Below, in pieces: positions 8,716-16,750 of a DNA stretch of 64,000 nt. Origin of the DNA: UBA7803 sp040219135 (lineage in GTDB: Bacteria > Pseudomonadota > Gammaproteobacteria > Pseudomonadales > Azotimanducaceae). The position numbers and the translations under genes were made by a program. Location: assembly GCA_040219135.1 (NCBI GenBank), contig JAVJTA010000011.1, forward strand, positions 1-64,000, written 5' to 3'. Numbering within the stretch: the stretch's first letter is position 1; the number at the start of each line of letters is the position of its first letter. The notes below the pieces were generated by a model that was given only the letters and a program-made list of their open reading frames with translations, was not told the origin of the DNA and searched no databases.

Positions 8716-9806
8716 GCCGTGCCTCCCAGCGCACCACGGCGCATCTGGTCACGCTCCATGGATTCGAACAGGGCCTGGAAATTGCCCTCGCCGAAGCCGG
8801 TGTCGCGCTTGCGCTGAATGAACTCGAAGAAGATCGGGCCGATCACGGTCTCCGAAAAGATCTGCAGCAGCAGGCGCGGCTCGCCGTCCTCGGTGTTGCC
8901 GTCCAGCAGGATGCCGCGGCGCTTCAGTTCGTCCACCGGCTCGCCGTGGCCCGGCAGGCGTTCTTCCAGCATGTCGTAGTAGGCGTCCGGCGGCGGCGAC
9001 ATGAACGGCACGCCCTGCTCCTTCAGCTCGTCCCAGGTGGCGATCAGGTCCTCGCAGTGGAAGGCGATGTGCTGGATGCCCTCACCGTTGTAGGCCATGA
9101 GGAATTCCTCGATCTGGCCGTTGCCGCCCGCCTCTTCGTTGAGGGGAATGCGGATCTTGTCGTCCGGCGCGGTCATCGCCCGGGACGTGAGACCCGTCTG
9201 CTGGCCGCGGATGTCGAAGTGGCGGATCTCGCGGAAGTTGAACAGCTTCTCGTAAAACTTCGCCCAGTGGTCCATGCGACCGCGGTAGACGTTGTGGGTC
9301 AGGTGGTCGATGACCTGCAGGCCGCAACCGCGCGGCCGCTGCTCGACCCCTTCCAGATACTCGAAGTCGATGTCGTAGATCGTCGCGCCATCTTCGATGG
9401 CGACGCCGTCGGCGTAGCGGTCGATCAAATACAGCGGCGCGCCGCCGATACCCTTGATGGCCGGAAGCCGCAGTTCCATGGGCCCGGTGGGAATGTCCAC
9501 CGGCTGGGCGCCGAGATCCAGGGCGCGGCGGTAGGCCTTGTGCGCGTCTTTGACCCGGAACGCCATGCCGCAGGCCGACGGCCCGTGCTCGTCGGCGTAG
9601 TAATCGGCGTAGCTGCGGGGCTCGTAGTTGACGATGAAGTTCACGTCGTTCTGGCGCCACAGGTGCACGTCCTTGGAGCGGTGCCGGGCCACGTTGACGA
9701 AGCCCAGGGTCCGGAAAACCGGCTCCAGCACGCCAGGCTCGGGCGCGGAGAACTCGACGAATTCGAAGCCGTCGAGGCCCATGGGGTTGTCGTGCCGCTG
9801 GGTCAT
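8712..9806 (-). CDS. hpd: 4-hydroxyphenylpyruvate dioxygenase
   Basis: 364 residues. It converts 4-hydroxyphenylpyruvate to homogentisate with Fe(II) and O2. The three iron ligands are visible: His168 (VIDHLTHN), His246 (GIQHIAFH) and Glu328 (FFEFIQRK). The start MTQRHDNPMGLDGFEFVEF has AGGAG 7 bases upstream; the frame is open further upstream but is not homologous there. It is the first gene of an overlapping hpd-VOC-FAH operon and diverges from an Lrp-type regulator. Tyrosine could come from the phenylalanine hydroxylase at 13.1-14.4 kb. Confidence 0.95.
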   Translation of the reverse strand: MTQRHDNPMGLDGFEFVEFSAPEPGVLEPVFRTLGFVNVARHRSKDVHLWRQNDVNFIVNYEPRSYADYYADEHGPSACGMAFRVKDAHKAYRRALDLGAQPVDIPTGPMELRLPAIKGIGGAPLYLIDRYADGVAIEDGATIYDIDFEYLEGVEQRPRGCGLQVIDHLTHNVYRGRMDHWAKFYEKLFNFREIRHFDIRGQQTGLTSRAMTAPDDKIRIPLNEEAGGNGQIEEFLMAYNGEGIQHIAFHCEDLIATWDELKEQGVPFMSPPPDAYYDMLEERLPGHGEPVDELKRRGILLDGNTEDGEPRLLLQIFSETVIGPIFFEFIQRKRDTGFGEGNFQALFESMERDQMRRGALGGTA

Positions 9807-9840
9807 GCAGAACGCTCCTGATCGATCCCGGGATCGGTTC

Positions 9841-9930
9841 ATATTAGGCTCCCCGGGGCGCAGAGATGCGCCTATTTTCGACGAAAAGTCGGCTAGTTTA
9901 GGGGGTATTAGCCGGTCTTGAAGGTATAAT
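9841..9930. promoter_or_regulatory. Divergent hpd/lrp control region
   Basis: An AT-richer intergenic stretch. A perfect dyad TTTTCG-A-CGAAAA lies at 9875-9887. On the minus strand TAATAT (9841-9846) is a good -10 box for hpd but has no fitting -35, which suggests activator dependence. The dyad centre would then be near -47. On the plus strand TATAAT at 9925-9930 could serve the regulator gene. Binding by the adjacent Lrp-family protein is inferred from position only. Confidence 0.5.
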
Positions 9931-9985
9931 CGATGGATCCTTGCTATTTCTACGGCTATTGTTGATCGGAGGACCGGGAGCAGCC

Positions 9986-10444
9986 ATGAAACTCGACGCC
10001 ACCGAACGTCAGATCCTCCGCCTGCTGCAGAGCGACGGCCGGATGTCCAACGTAGCCCTCGCCGAGCAGGTCGGTCTCTCGGAGTCACCGTGCTTCCGGC
10101 GGGTGAAACAGCTGGAGAACTCCGGCCTGATCAAGGGCTATGCCGCCGTGGTCGACCAGCGCCTGCTCGGGCTCGAGGTCACCGCCTTCGTGCTGGTGAC
10201 CATGGAAAAGCAACCCGACGCCGCCACCCAGGCCTTCATTGCCGAGGTCCAGGCGGAGGAACACATCGTCGAGTGCTACGCCACCAGCGGCTCCCACGAC
10301 TATCTGATGAAAGTGGTGGCCCGCAGCATCGACCACTTCTCCGAGCTGTGCATGCAGCGCATTCTGAAGTTCCCCGGGGTGATGCACGTGGAGTCGAGCT
10401 TCAGCCTGAAGGAGATCAAGCACAGTCGGGTGTTGCCGGCCTGA
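9986..10444 (+). CDS. Lrp/AsnC-family transcriptional regulator
   Basis: A 152-residue feast/famine regulator. It has an N-terminal winged HTH (LDATERQILRLLQSDGRMSN, LAEQVGLSESPCFRRVKQLE) and a C-terminal RAM ligand-binding domain (VTAFVLVTMEKQ ... YATSGSHDYLMKVVA). The start MKLDATERQ follows GGGAG at 9976-9980; an upstream in-frame ATG at 9941 would add 15 unrelated residues. It diverges from hpd, so it probably responds to an aromatic amino acid and controls that operon. The ligand is inferred. Confidence 0.88.
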   Translation: MKLDATERQILRLLQSDGRMSNVALAEQVGLSESPCFRRVKQLENSGLIKGYAAVVDQRLLGLEVTAFVLVTMEKQPDAATQAFIAEVQAEEHIVECYATSGSHDYLMKVVARSIDHFSELCMQRILKFPGVMHVESSFSLKEIKHSRVLPA

Positions 10445-10577
10445 CGCTGACGATCTGGACGCCTCGTTGCAGGGCCGCAGAGGTCGTCGCGTCATCCCCG
10501 TACGGGTTGGGAAAGACCGTGCGCGGTGCGGTCGGGCGGGGCTTCATCTTGCAGGTTCACGGAAGGACGTCTGGGGA

Positions 10578-10683
10578 CGCTTTGCGGAGCGCGCTTCCGG
10601 CCCCGTAAAACCGGCACGCTCATCTGCGGCGGTTTGCCCGGATGCGGCAACTCGGAGGGGCCGGAAGCGCGCTCCGCAAAGCG
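10578..10683. repeat. 27-bp perfect inverted repeat with 52-base loop
   Basis: Bases 10578-10604 (reading CGCTTTGCGGAGCGCGCTTC then CGGCCCC) are the exact reverse complement of 10657-10683. Pairing continues outward imperfectly for roughly 25 more bases (ACGGAAGGACGTCTGGGG against the complement of CCCAGACCGCCATCCGT). The element fills the gap between two convergent genes, the Lrp-type regulator and a metallo-hydrolase. It could be an oversized bidirectional terminator or a small palindromic mobile element. Nothing else is seen in 10445-10735. Confidence 0.8.
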
Positions 10684-10735
10684 GCACCCAGACCGCCATC
10701 CGTAAAGCTCGAAACAATACCGTCCGGCCGACCGC

Positions 10736-11728
10736 TCAATCCTCCTCGCCGACCCCGCCCCCCGCCAGGCTGAAGTACGCCCGGTTGATCAGCAGCGCCG
10801 GATCGCCGTACTTCTCGTCGAAGCCCTCGGTGGGCTTCGCGGCAATTACCGCCTCGAGGTCGGCACCCTCCCCCACCAGTCTGGCAATGCGGTCGCGCAC
10901 CACCTGGAGCATGGCGATGTAGGCCTGGAGCTGCTCGTAGTCCGTGACCGGGCCGTGGCCGGGCACGACGGTGGTGTTCTCGTCGATCTCGGCGAGCACC
11001 GCCTGGCAGAACGCGATCACGCCATCGAGATCGCCGCCGTTGCCCACGTCGATGAACGGATAGCCGGAATTGTTGAACACGTCTCCCAGATGCACCACGT
11101 TGCTGCCGCGGAAGATCGCTGCCGTGTCGCCGGTGGTGTGGGCCGGGCCGAAATGCATGAGATCGATGCGCTCGCCGTTGAAGTGGAACTGCATGGCGCG
11201 GTCGTAGGTGATGACCGGCAGCGCCTTGTGGGGGTAGGCCTGCTGGGTGTATTGAACGGCCACCAGGTCGATGACGTGGGTGTCCAGCATCATGTCCCGT
11301 GAGTTGGCCTGTGAGACCAGCCAGGCGCCCTTCGGGCCCAGCGCCAGATTGCCGTCGGCGTGGTCGAAGTGCCAGTGGGTGTTGACCACGAAATCCACCG
11401 CACCGCCGCCGAGTTCGCTGATGGCCGCTTCCAGCTTCGGCACCAGCTCCGGGAACTGATCATCCACCAGCAGTACGCCGTCTTCGCCGCTGCTCACCAG
11501 CACGTTGCCGCCGGCGCCGAACAGCACGTGCAGGCGGTCGTTGAGACGCTGCGTGGTGATCGCGACCTCGGCGAGATCCCAGCCGAACGCCGCGGCGATG
11601 CGCGCCCGTTCGGCGTTCTGGGCCGCCTCGTCGAAGGCTTCGTGACTGTGCCCGGAGGCGGCCGGCGCCAGGACGATGGTGAGAGCCGCGAGCAGTGCGG
11701 CGGCGAACGAACGATTCCCCAAGACCAT
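10736..11728 (-). CDS. Secreted metallo-beta-lactamase-fold hydrolase
   Basis: 330 residues with a signal peptide (residues 1-26, ending PAASG) and one MBL domain. The zinc motif HTHWHFDH places ligands at His118, His120, Asp122 and His123. Later ligands lie in FGPAHTTGD and VVPGHGPV. This is the periplasmic 'MBL fold metallo-hydrolase' group related to quinoprotein-associated and lactonase-like enzymes; the substrate is unknown. It resembles the MBL gene at 39.7-40.6 kb (same length class, same HFNGE and GDVF segments). It converges on the inverted repeat at 10.6 kb. Confidence 0.85.
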   Translation of the reverse strand: MVLGNRSFAAALLAALTIVLAPAASGHSHEAFDEAAQNAERARIAAAFGWDLAEVAITTQRLNDRLHVLFGAGGNVLVSSGEDGVLLVDDQFPELVPKLEAAISELGGGAVDFVVNTHWHFDHADGNLALGPKGAWLVSQANSRDMMLDTHVIDLVAVQYTQQAYPHKALPVITYDRAMQFHFNGERIDLMHFGPAHTTGDTAAIFRGSNVVHLGDVFNNSGYPFIDVGNGGDLDGVIAFCQAVLAEIDENTTVVPGHGPVTDYEQLQAYIAMLQVVRDRIARLVGEGADLEAVIAAKPTEGFDEKYGDPALLINRAYFSLAGGGVGEED

Positions 11729-11820
11729 GATTCTACCCTCCCTTCAGGAGAGCCAAGGTAGCTCACCCGGCGCCGGATGACGAGGCCTCCAGCGTCGCCG
11801 GATCGCTTCCGCGCAGGCGC

Positions 11821-13035
11821 CTAGAGCGACCGGGCGACGTCACGCAGCGCTTCCACTACCTGGTCCAGGTCGGCGTCGTTGTGGCGTGCGCAGAGGAAGC
11901 CATGATGCCGCGGATGAGCGAACACGCCGTGACCGGCCAGCGCACCGTAAAACCGGTCACGCAACGCCCCGTGGGACGGATCCGCCGAGGTGTCGAAGTG
12001 CAGGAACGGCAGTTCCTCGAGCGGCGACAGCGTTGCCGGCAGACCCGTCTCCGTGAGCACGGCCTGCATGCCCTCGCGCAGCCGCGCGCCCGCCGCGCGG
12101 ATCTCTCCAAGCACATCGCGCTCGGTGAGCGCCGTCAGCGTGGCGAGCGCTGCCGCCATCTCCATGCCGTTGGGAAAGTAGGTCGAGGAGATGAACGTCT
12201 TTGCCGAACTCTCCATGACGTCCCGGCCCCCCACCAGGGCGGTGATCGGATAACCGTTGGCCATGGCCTTGCCCAGGGCGGTGAGATCCGGGGTCACGCC
12301 GAAGCGCGCCTGGGCCCCGCCGAGGTCGATGCGAAACCCGGTGCGCACTTCGTCGAACACGAGCAGCACGCCGTGGCGCTCGGCCAGGCCGCGGACGCTG
12401 GCGAGAAACCCGGGCTGCGGCAGCTCGATCTGGGCGTCGAAGTCATGCCCGAGCGGCGTCAGCATGATGGCCGCCACCTGCTCTCGATGGGCGTCGAGCA
12501 GCGCCGCCAGGGCCGCCGCATCGTTGTAGGGAAACGCCAGCACCTCGCCGCGCTGGGAGGCCGGCACGCCGGGATCGTCCTCGACGCACCAGTCGTGCCA
12601 GCCGTGGTAGCCGCAGCGCAGAATCTTCGGGCGCCCGGTATGCGCCCGCGCCAGGCGCACGGCCGCCGTCGTGGCGTCCGAGCCGGTCTTGAAGAACAGG
12701 CATTGCTCGGCGCTCGGTACCAGCCGGGTGAGCGTCTCGGCCAGTTCCACCATGGGCGGCTGGGGCAGATTCAGGCAGAAGCCTTCGGCCGCCCGCGCCG
12801 CCGCCGCCTGATCCACCCGGGGCTCTGCGTGTCCGAGAATGATGGGGCCGTAGCCGAGCAGCAGGTCCACGTAGGTGTTGCCGTCCGGATCCCGCACCCG
12901 CCCGCCCTGGCCGCCGGAGAGAAACTTGGGGTACTGACCCTCGACGAAGTTTCCGGGGGCGCGGATACCGGCGATGCCGCCCGGAATGACGGCGCGGGCG
13001 CGCTCGAAGAGCGCGTCGGAAGAGGCGAATCGCAC
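11821..13035 (-). CDS. Class III aminotransferase, glutamate-1-semialdehyde aminomutase-like
   Basis: A 404-residue PLP enzyme of the GSAM/omega-aminotransferase class. It shows the cofactor Asp (FDEVRTGF, Asp228) and the Schiff-base Lys in LGKAMANGYP (Lys256). The N-terminus (RARAVIPGGIAGIRAP) is GSAM-like. True HemL usually has GKVIGGG around the lysine, which differs here, so a tetrapyrrole role should not be assumed. The GTG start is preceded by GGAG. It lies downstream of the phenylalanine hydroxylase and periplasmic phenylpyruvate enzyme on the same strand, so an amino-transfer step in aromatic metabolism is possible. Confidence 0.75.
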   Translation of the reverse strand: MRFASSDALFERARAVIPGGIAGIRAPGNFVEGQYPKFLSGGQGGRVRDPDGNTYVDLLLGYGPIILGHAEPRVDQAAAARAAEGFCLNLPQPPMVELAETLTRLVPSAEQCLFFKTGSDATTAAVRLARAHTGRPKILRCGYHGWHDWCVEDDPGVPASQRGEVLAFPYNDAAALAALLDAHREQVAAIMLTPLGHDFDAQIELPQPGFLASVRGLAERHGVLLVFDEVRTGFRIDLGGAQARFGVTPDLTALGKAMANGYPITALVGGRDVMESSAKTFISSTYFPNGMEMAAALATLTALTERDVLGEIRAAGARLREGMQAVLTETGLPATLSPLEELPFLHFDTSADPSHGALRDRFYGALAGHGVFAHPRHHGFLCARHNDADLDQVVEALRDVARSL

Positions 13036-13138
13036 GGTGGAACTCCATCTGGCTGAACCCGCATTGTGCGCGGCTGCCAGCGCGCCGCCATCCGTAGTCT
13101 CCACGACGCGCCGGCGCGCCGTGGTCGCAGGACGCCGG

Positions 13139-14371
13139 CTAGCGCGACCGGCGCACCGCCCGATCCACCCAGATCGACTCGGTGGCCGGGTTGTAGCGGG
13201 CGTAGAACGGTCGCGCCAGAGTGCGGCACCAGGTCTGCATGCGCGCCTTGGCGTCCTGCAGGGATTCGGCAACGAAATAGGTCGGCTGGTACTCGGTGAT
13301 CGGGAACTCGCACTGCGCCGCCTCGGCCGGATCCCACGGCTCGAGCCGCGGCCGCCGACGCGGCCCGCCGGCCGGCCGTTCGCGGGCGCAGGCATATTCC
13401 AGCTCGCCGAAACTCGACAGCAGCCCGGCGCCGTAGGCCTTCAGCTCGCCGCCCTCGCGCAGCAGACCGAACTCCACCGAGAACCAGTAGCAGCGCGCCA
13501 GCCGCTCGATCTCAGCGTCGCTGGCGCCGAGACTCGCCAGCCCGATCTCCTGGGACAGGTCGGCGAAGGCCGGGTCCGCGAACATCGGCGCATGGCCGAT
13601 GAGTTCGTGCACCACGTCCGGCTCCGGCGTGTACAGCGGCTTCGAGTGATGGCGCAGATACTGGGTGGAGAAGAACACCCGGAACGCCAGACCGTTGAGG
13701 AAGTCGCGGGAGCCCAGGAGCCCGGCCACCGGACGCAGGCGGAAGCCGGTGCGCTGCTCCAGGAACTCACTCACCGTGCGCATCTGCGGCACGTTGTCGG
13801 CGCCGTAGCCGCACTCCGCGGCCATGACCGCGAAGGCGCGCCGGTACTCGGCGCACGCATACGGCTTGTGCAACGCCTCGAGCCGGAGGAACACCTCGCC
13901 CCAGGTGGCGATCTCGTCCGGCGTGTACTCGACCACGGGGATCGGCTGGCCGTGACGGTAGCCCCGGGCGAGGCCATCGATCATCGCCCGGCGCTGGCGG
14001 TAGGCCGCATCCATGAACCCCGGGTGGTCCGACTGCAGGTCGCTTCCGGCATCGAGGGTATGATCGGCGATGCGGTCGAGTTCGGCGACGTGGCGCGGAA
14101 ACCACGGCACCTTGCGATCGTCCAGCACCAGCAGCTTCAGCGTGTTGCGCTCCAGGTCGGCGATCACCCCCTCGATGGCGCGCGCGCCGCGGCGTCCTTC
14201 GCAGTCCACGTAGAAGTCGAAGCGGCCGTCGTGGGCCGGGCGCGACTCGATGTGGGTGAGATTCACCCCGTGCCGGGAAAAATGGTGCAGCACGCCTTCC
14301 AGGGCGCCCGGCTCGTCGGCCAGCTCGATCAGCAGCGAAACGCGGTTGTTGCGTGGCGTGCCACGGTTCAT
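13139..14371 (-). CDS. phhA: Aromatic amino acid hydroxylase (phenylalanine 4-monooxygenase) with ACT domain
   Basis: A 410-residue non-heme iron, pterin-dependent hydroxylase. Iron ligands of the family are His255 and His260 (VHELIGHAP) and Glu300 (YWFSVEFG). The ATG (MNRGTPRNNRVSLL) opens an ACT-like regulatory domain (about 11-85: VSLLIELADEPGALEGVLHHF). Most bacterial PhhA proteins are about 260-300 residues and lack this domain, so the architecture is that of animal phenylalanine hydroxylases. Its start overlaps the upstream fusion gene stop as ATGA. Phe to Tyr conversion would feed HPPD. Tryptophan or tyrosine as substrate cannot be excluded. Confidence 0.9.
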   Translation of the reverse strand: MNRGTPRNNRVSLLIELADEPGALEGVLHHFSRHGVNLTHIESRPAHDGRFDFYVDCEGRRGARAIEGVIADLERNTLKLLVLDDRKVPWFPRHVAELDRIADHTLDAGSDLQSDHPGFMDAAYRQRRAMIDGLARGYRHGQPIPVVEYTPDEIATWGEVFLRLEALHKPYACAEYRRAFAVMAAECGYGADNVPQMRTVSEFLEQRTGFRLRPVAGLLGSRDFLNGLAFRVFFSTQYLRHHSKPLYTPEPDVVHELIGHAPMFADPAFADLSQEIGLASLGASDAEIERLARCYWFSVEFGLLREGGELKAYGAGLLSSFGELEYACARERPAGGPRRRPRLEPWDPAEAAQCEFPITEYQPTYFVAESLQDAKARMQTWCRTLARPFYARYNPATESIWVDRAVRRSR

Positions 14372-15636
14372 GGGGAGTTCGACTCCTCCGGGCGCGTCGG
14401 GTTCGGTGGCGCCACGCCGTGGGCCTGGAACGTCCGCGCGACGGTGCCGTCGGCGACGGCGAGCGACAGCCAGGTGTCGACGAACGCTTGCCACACCGGA
14501 TCCTGAGGCATCAGGTAGCCCTTCTCCTGATAGGTCAGGTTGCCGGCCATCGTGGCACACAGCTCCGGATGCCGCGACGTCTGCAGCTCGACTTCGATGC
14601 GGTCCGTGATCATCACGTCCGCGCCGCCCTCGATCAGCACGGCGAAGATGCTGCGGTTGTCGGGATGCAGCAGCTTCTGCGCGTGCCCGAGGTTGGCATC
14701 GACGAAGCGTTCGTTGGTCCCGCCCGGATTCACCACCACGCGCACGCCGGGTCGATCGATGGCGCCGAGGCTGGCGAACCCGGCGGCGGCGTCGCAGCGG
14801 GCGATCGGCGTCTTCCCTCCGACGTGGTATGGCTGCGAGAGAAAGCCGTCGCGCTGTCGTGCCAGGGTCCGCGAGATGCCGCTCATGCCGATGTCGAAGC
14901 GGCCGGCGTCGAGATCCGCCATGAGCGTCGGCCAGGCGGTGGCTACGAACAGCGCCTCGACCCCGAGGGCCGCCGCCAGGGTGCGGGCCAGGTCGATGTC
15001 GATGCCCACGAAGTCCGCCGAACCGTCCTCGCGATGGGAGAACGGCGCATAGTCCCCCGTGGTGCCCACCCGCAGCACGCGGCTGTCGAGGATCTGCGCC
15101 AGACGATGGGGGTAACGTTCGAGACCCTGCAGCGCCTGGAACAGCGCGTCGCGATTCGCCGGGCCCAGACCCTCGACGTCCACGGCGGCCGCGAACGCCT
15201 CCGCCGACGGCGCCGCTTGCCGCGCGGCCGCGGCCAGGATGGCCTCGCCCAGACGCAGCAGTTGCGGACGCACGGTGGCGTCGAGGTCGGCCGTGGTCCG
15301 CGGTCCGGGCCCGGCGGCCCAGACCCCGAACCAGTGGCGCTGAATGGCTTTCGCCGCCTCGATCTGCGCCGCGAACAGCCGTCGGCTGCTGTCACGGGTG
15401 AAACCGTAGCGCAGCGCATCCGCCGCAGCCCGGTCGAGCACCAGCGCCTCACGCTCGAGATCCTCGATGGGCAGGTCAGCGTGCCACTTCGACGCCGCCA
15501 CCTCGTCCATCAGCTCGAGGCGGGCATCGATCATGCGGTACAACTCGACGGGTTCGACCGCCGCGGCGCCCCCCAACGCGAGCAGGGCGAGGCCGAGGCC
15601 CGAGCAGCTTCGGCGGAACGTGGACAAACCCGACAC
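14368..15636 (-). CDS. Exported chorismate mutase-cyclohexadienyl dehydratase fusion
   Basis: A 422-residue protein from a GTG start. A signal peptide (about 1-26, ending GGAAA) precedes a gamma-class AroQ chorismate mutase (about 28-185; ELYRMIDARLELMDEVAASK, LPIEDLEREALVLDRA, AAQIEAAKAIQRHW). A PheC-type cyclohexadienyl dehydratase follows (about 186-410; VGTTGDYAPFSHRE, FVGIDIDLARTLA, WPTLMADLDAGRFDIGMSGI). The two together would turn chorismate into prephenate and then phenylpyruvate in the periplasm. The dehydratase fold is that of solute-binding proteins, so a binding role is the alternative. It is followed directly by the hydroxylase gene (ATGA overlap). Confidence 0.85.
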   Translation of the reverse strand: MSGLSTFRRSCSGLGLALLALGGAAAVEPVELYRMIDARLELMDEVAASKWHADLPIEDLEREALVLDRAAADALRYGFTRDSSRRLFAAQIEAAKAIQRHWFGVWAAGPGPRTTADLDATVRPQLLRLGEAILAAAARQAAPSAEAFAAAVDVEGLGPANRDALFQALQGLERYPHRLAQILDSRVLRVGTTGDYAPFSHREDGSADFVGIDIDLARTLAAALGVEALFVATAWPTLMADLDAGRFDIGMSGISRTLARQRDGFLSQPYHVGGKTPIARCDAAAGFASLGAIDRPGVRVVVNPGGTNERFVDANLGHAQKLLHPDNRSIFAVLIEGGADVMITDRIEVELQTSRHPELCATMAGNLTYQEKGYLMPQDPVWQAFVDTWLSLAVADGTVARTFQAHGVAPPNPTRPEESNSP

Positions 15637-15645
15637 CGGGTCGGT

Positions 15646-16068
15646 TCAGGCCGGCTCGGCGTCGTCGTCGGTCGCGCCGATTCGCTCTTCGATGACCTCG
15701 ATGAACAGGTCGCGCAGGGACAGCATGCCCAGCACCTTGGCTTCCTCCACGACCGGCAGATGGCGGATGTGGTGGCGCTTCATGAGCCGCAGACACCGGT
15801 CGATGGTCTCTTCGCGGCTCACGTGGATGACATCACGGGTCATGATCTCGGAAACCCGGGTGTGTTCGGAGGCCTTCTGATTCAGGATCACCTTGCGGGC
15901 GTAGTCACGCTCGGAAACGATGCCCACCAGATAGCCGTCGATCATCACCAGCAGCGCACCGACGTCGCGGTCGTGCATCATTTTCAGCGCCTCGTAGACC
16001 GATTCCAGCGGATCGATCCAGAACACCGCCTCGCCCTTGTGGGAGAGCACGTCGGCAACGGTCTTCAT
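15646..16068 (-). CDS. CBS-domain pair protein
   Basis: 140 residues made of two CBS motifs: VFWIDPLESVYEALKMMHDRDVGALLV / GIVSERDYARKVIL, and VIHVSREETIDRCLRLMKRHHIRHLPV / LGMLSLRDLFIEV. Stand-alone CBS pairs bind adenine nucleotides and act as energy or redox sensors for partners. The partner is not evident. It is 9 bases upstream of the chorismate mutase fusion. Its own start region and the preceding puhE tail fragment are duplicated at 17521-17622, which suggests it once lay directly behind puhE. Confidence 0.85.
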   Translation of the reverse strand: MKTVADVLSHKGEAVFWIDPLESVYEALKMMHDRDVGALLVMIDGYLVGIVSERDYARKVILNQKASEHTRVSEIMTRDVIHVSREETIDRCLRLMKRHHIRHLPVVEEAKVLGMLSLRDLFIEVIEERIGATDDDAEPA

Positions 16069-16157
16069 GGCGGTCCCCCCGATGACTGAGCCGCTATTGT
16101 ACCGCCCGGCGCCGAGATCGGCTGTCTTTCAATGGCGGCACCAGCAGTGCATGCTCC
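16056..16157 (-). repeat. Relic of the puhE 3' end plus CBS gene start (copy 1)
   Basis: This segment matches 17521-17622 without gaps at a constant offset of 1,465 bases, with about 12 differences by eye. In the minus frame it encodes a degenerate puhE tail (EHALLVPPLKDS...AVQ then TAG at 16094-16096), which corresponds to EHALLVLPLRDS...AVQ in the intact gene. The remaining bases to 16303 contain no recognisable gene. Confidence 0.8.
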
Positions 16158-16303
16158 CACCGTTGACCCCGGTGCTATCCGGCTCGGCGGCCGCGAAGCA
16201 TTTCCCAGAGGCCGTTCGACTTAGCACAGTCCGGTGAGCGCAGTGGACTTCCCGTAAAGTCCCCCAAACGAAACGCCGGATGACAAAACTGTCAGGCATG
16301 CCG

Positions 16304-16552
16304 CTACTCGTCTAGCGGTACCAAAACGATGCGAAAGTCCGAATAGGGTGTTCGGATTGCAGCTCTGACAGCCCAGATACCACCGAAGAATCCGGCGATA
16401 GCGCCGACATACTTGCCGTAGTCCGGCACGCCAACGAACTCAAGTACGAAATCGGCCGCGATGCCGGCAACGATACCTACCGTGACTCCGCGCCAGACCA
16501 GACTCCACCAAACCTCGAAAACGCGGCGCCACGCGGCTTCACATTCCTTCAT
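16304..16552 (-). CDS. Small membrane protein
   Basis: 82 residues with two hydrophobic segments (VWRGVTVGIVAGIAADFVLEFVG; YGKYVGAIAGFFGGIWAVRAAI), so probably an inner-membrane hairpin. The start MKECEAAW is chosen because GGAGGGAAGG directly precedes it; an earlier ATG at 16600 would add 16 polar residues. No family is recognised with confidence. It sits between the CBS gene and an IS remnant, in the stretch that interrupts the inferred ancestral puhE-CBS junction, so it may have arrived with that insertion. Confidence 0.6.
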   Translation of the reverse strand: MKECEAAWRRVFEVWWSLVWRGVTVGIVAGIAADFVLEFVGVPDYGKYVGAIAGFFGGIWAVRAAIRTPYSDFRIVLVPLDE

Positions 16553-16750
16553 CCTTCCCTCCTTCGCCATCGCGCACGTGCATTTCTGAAGTGACAACAC
16601 GTTCGCGGAAATCGTCAGTATCGGCTATTCAACACGGTCACGAACATCCGCTTTGGGTCACCACCGCCTGCCGGCACCTTAACAGCCAGGCGACCGCTTC
16701 AGAGCGCATACCCGCCGCTCGCTTGATTCGCTCGCGTAATGTCGCAGAAC

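Noticed and set aside
11821..13035. hemL (glutamate-1-semialdehyde aminomutase) for tetrapyrrole supply
   Set aside because: The lysine-loop sequence differs from HemL and the neighbours are aromatic genes; only the enzyme class is supported.
14353..16089. A 578-residue plus-strand frame across the aromatic genes
   Set aside because: Mirrors third-position GC of phhA and the CM-PheC gene; no recognisable domain.
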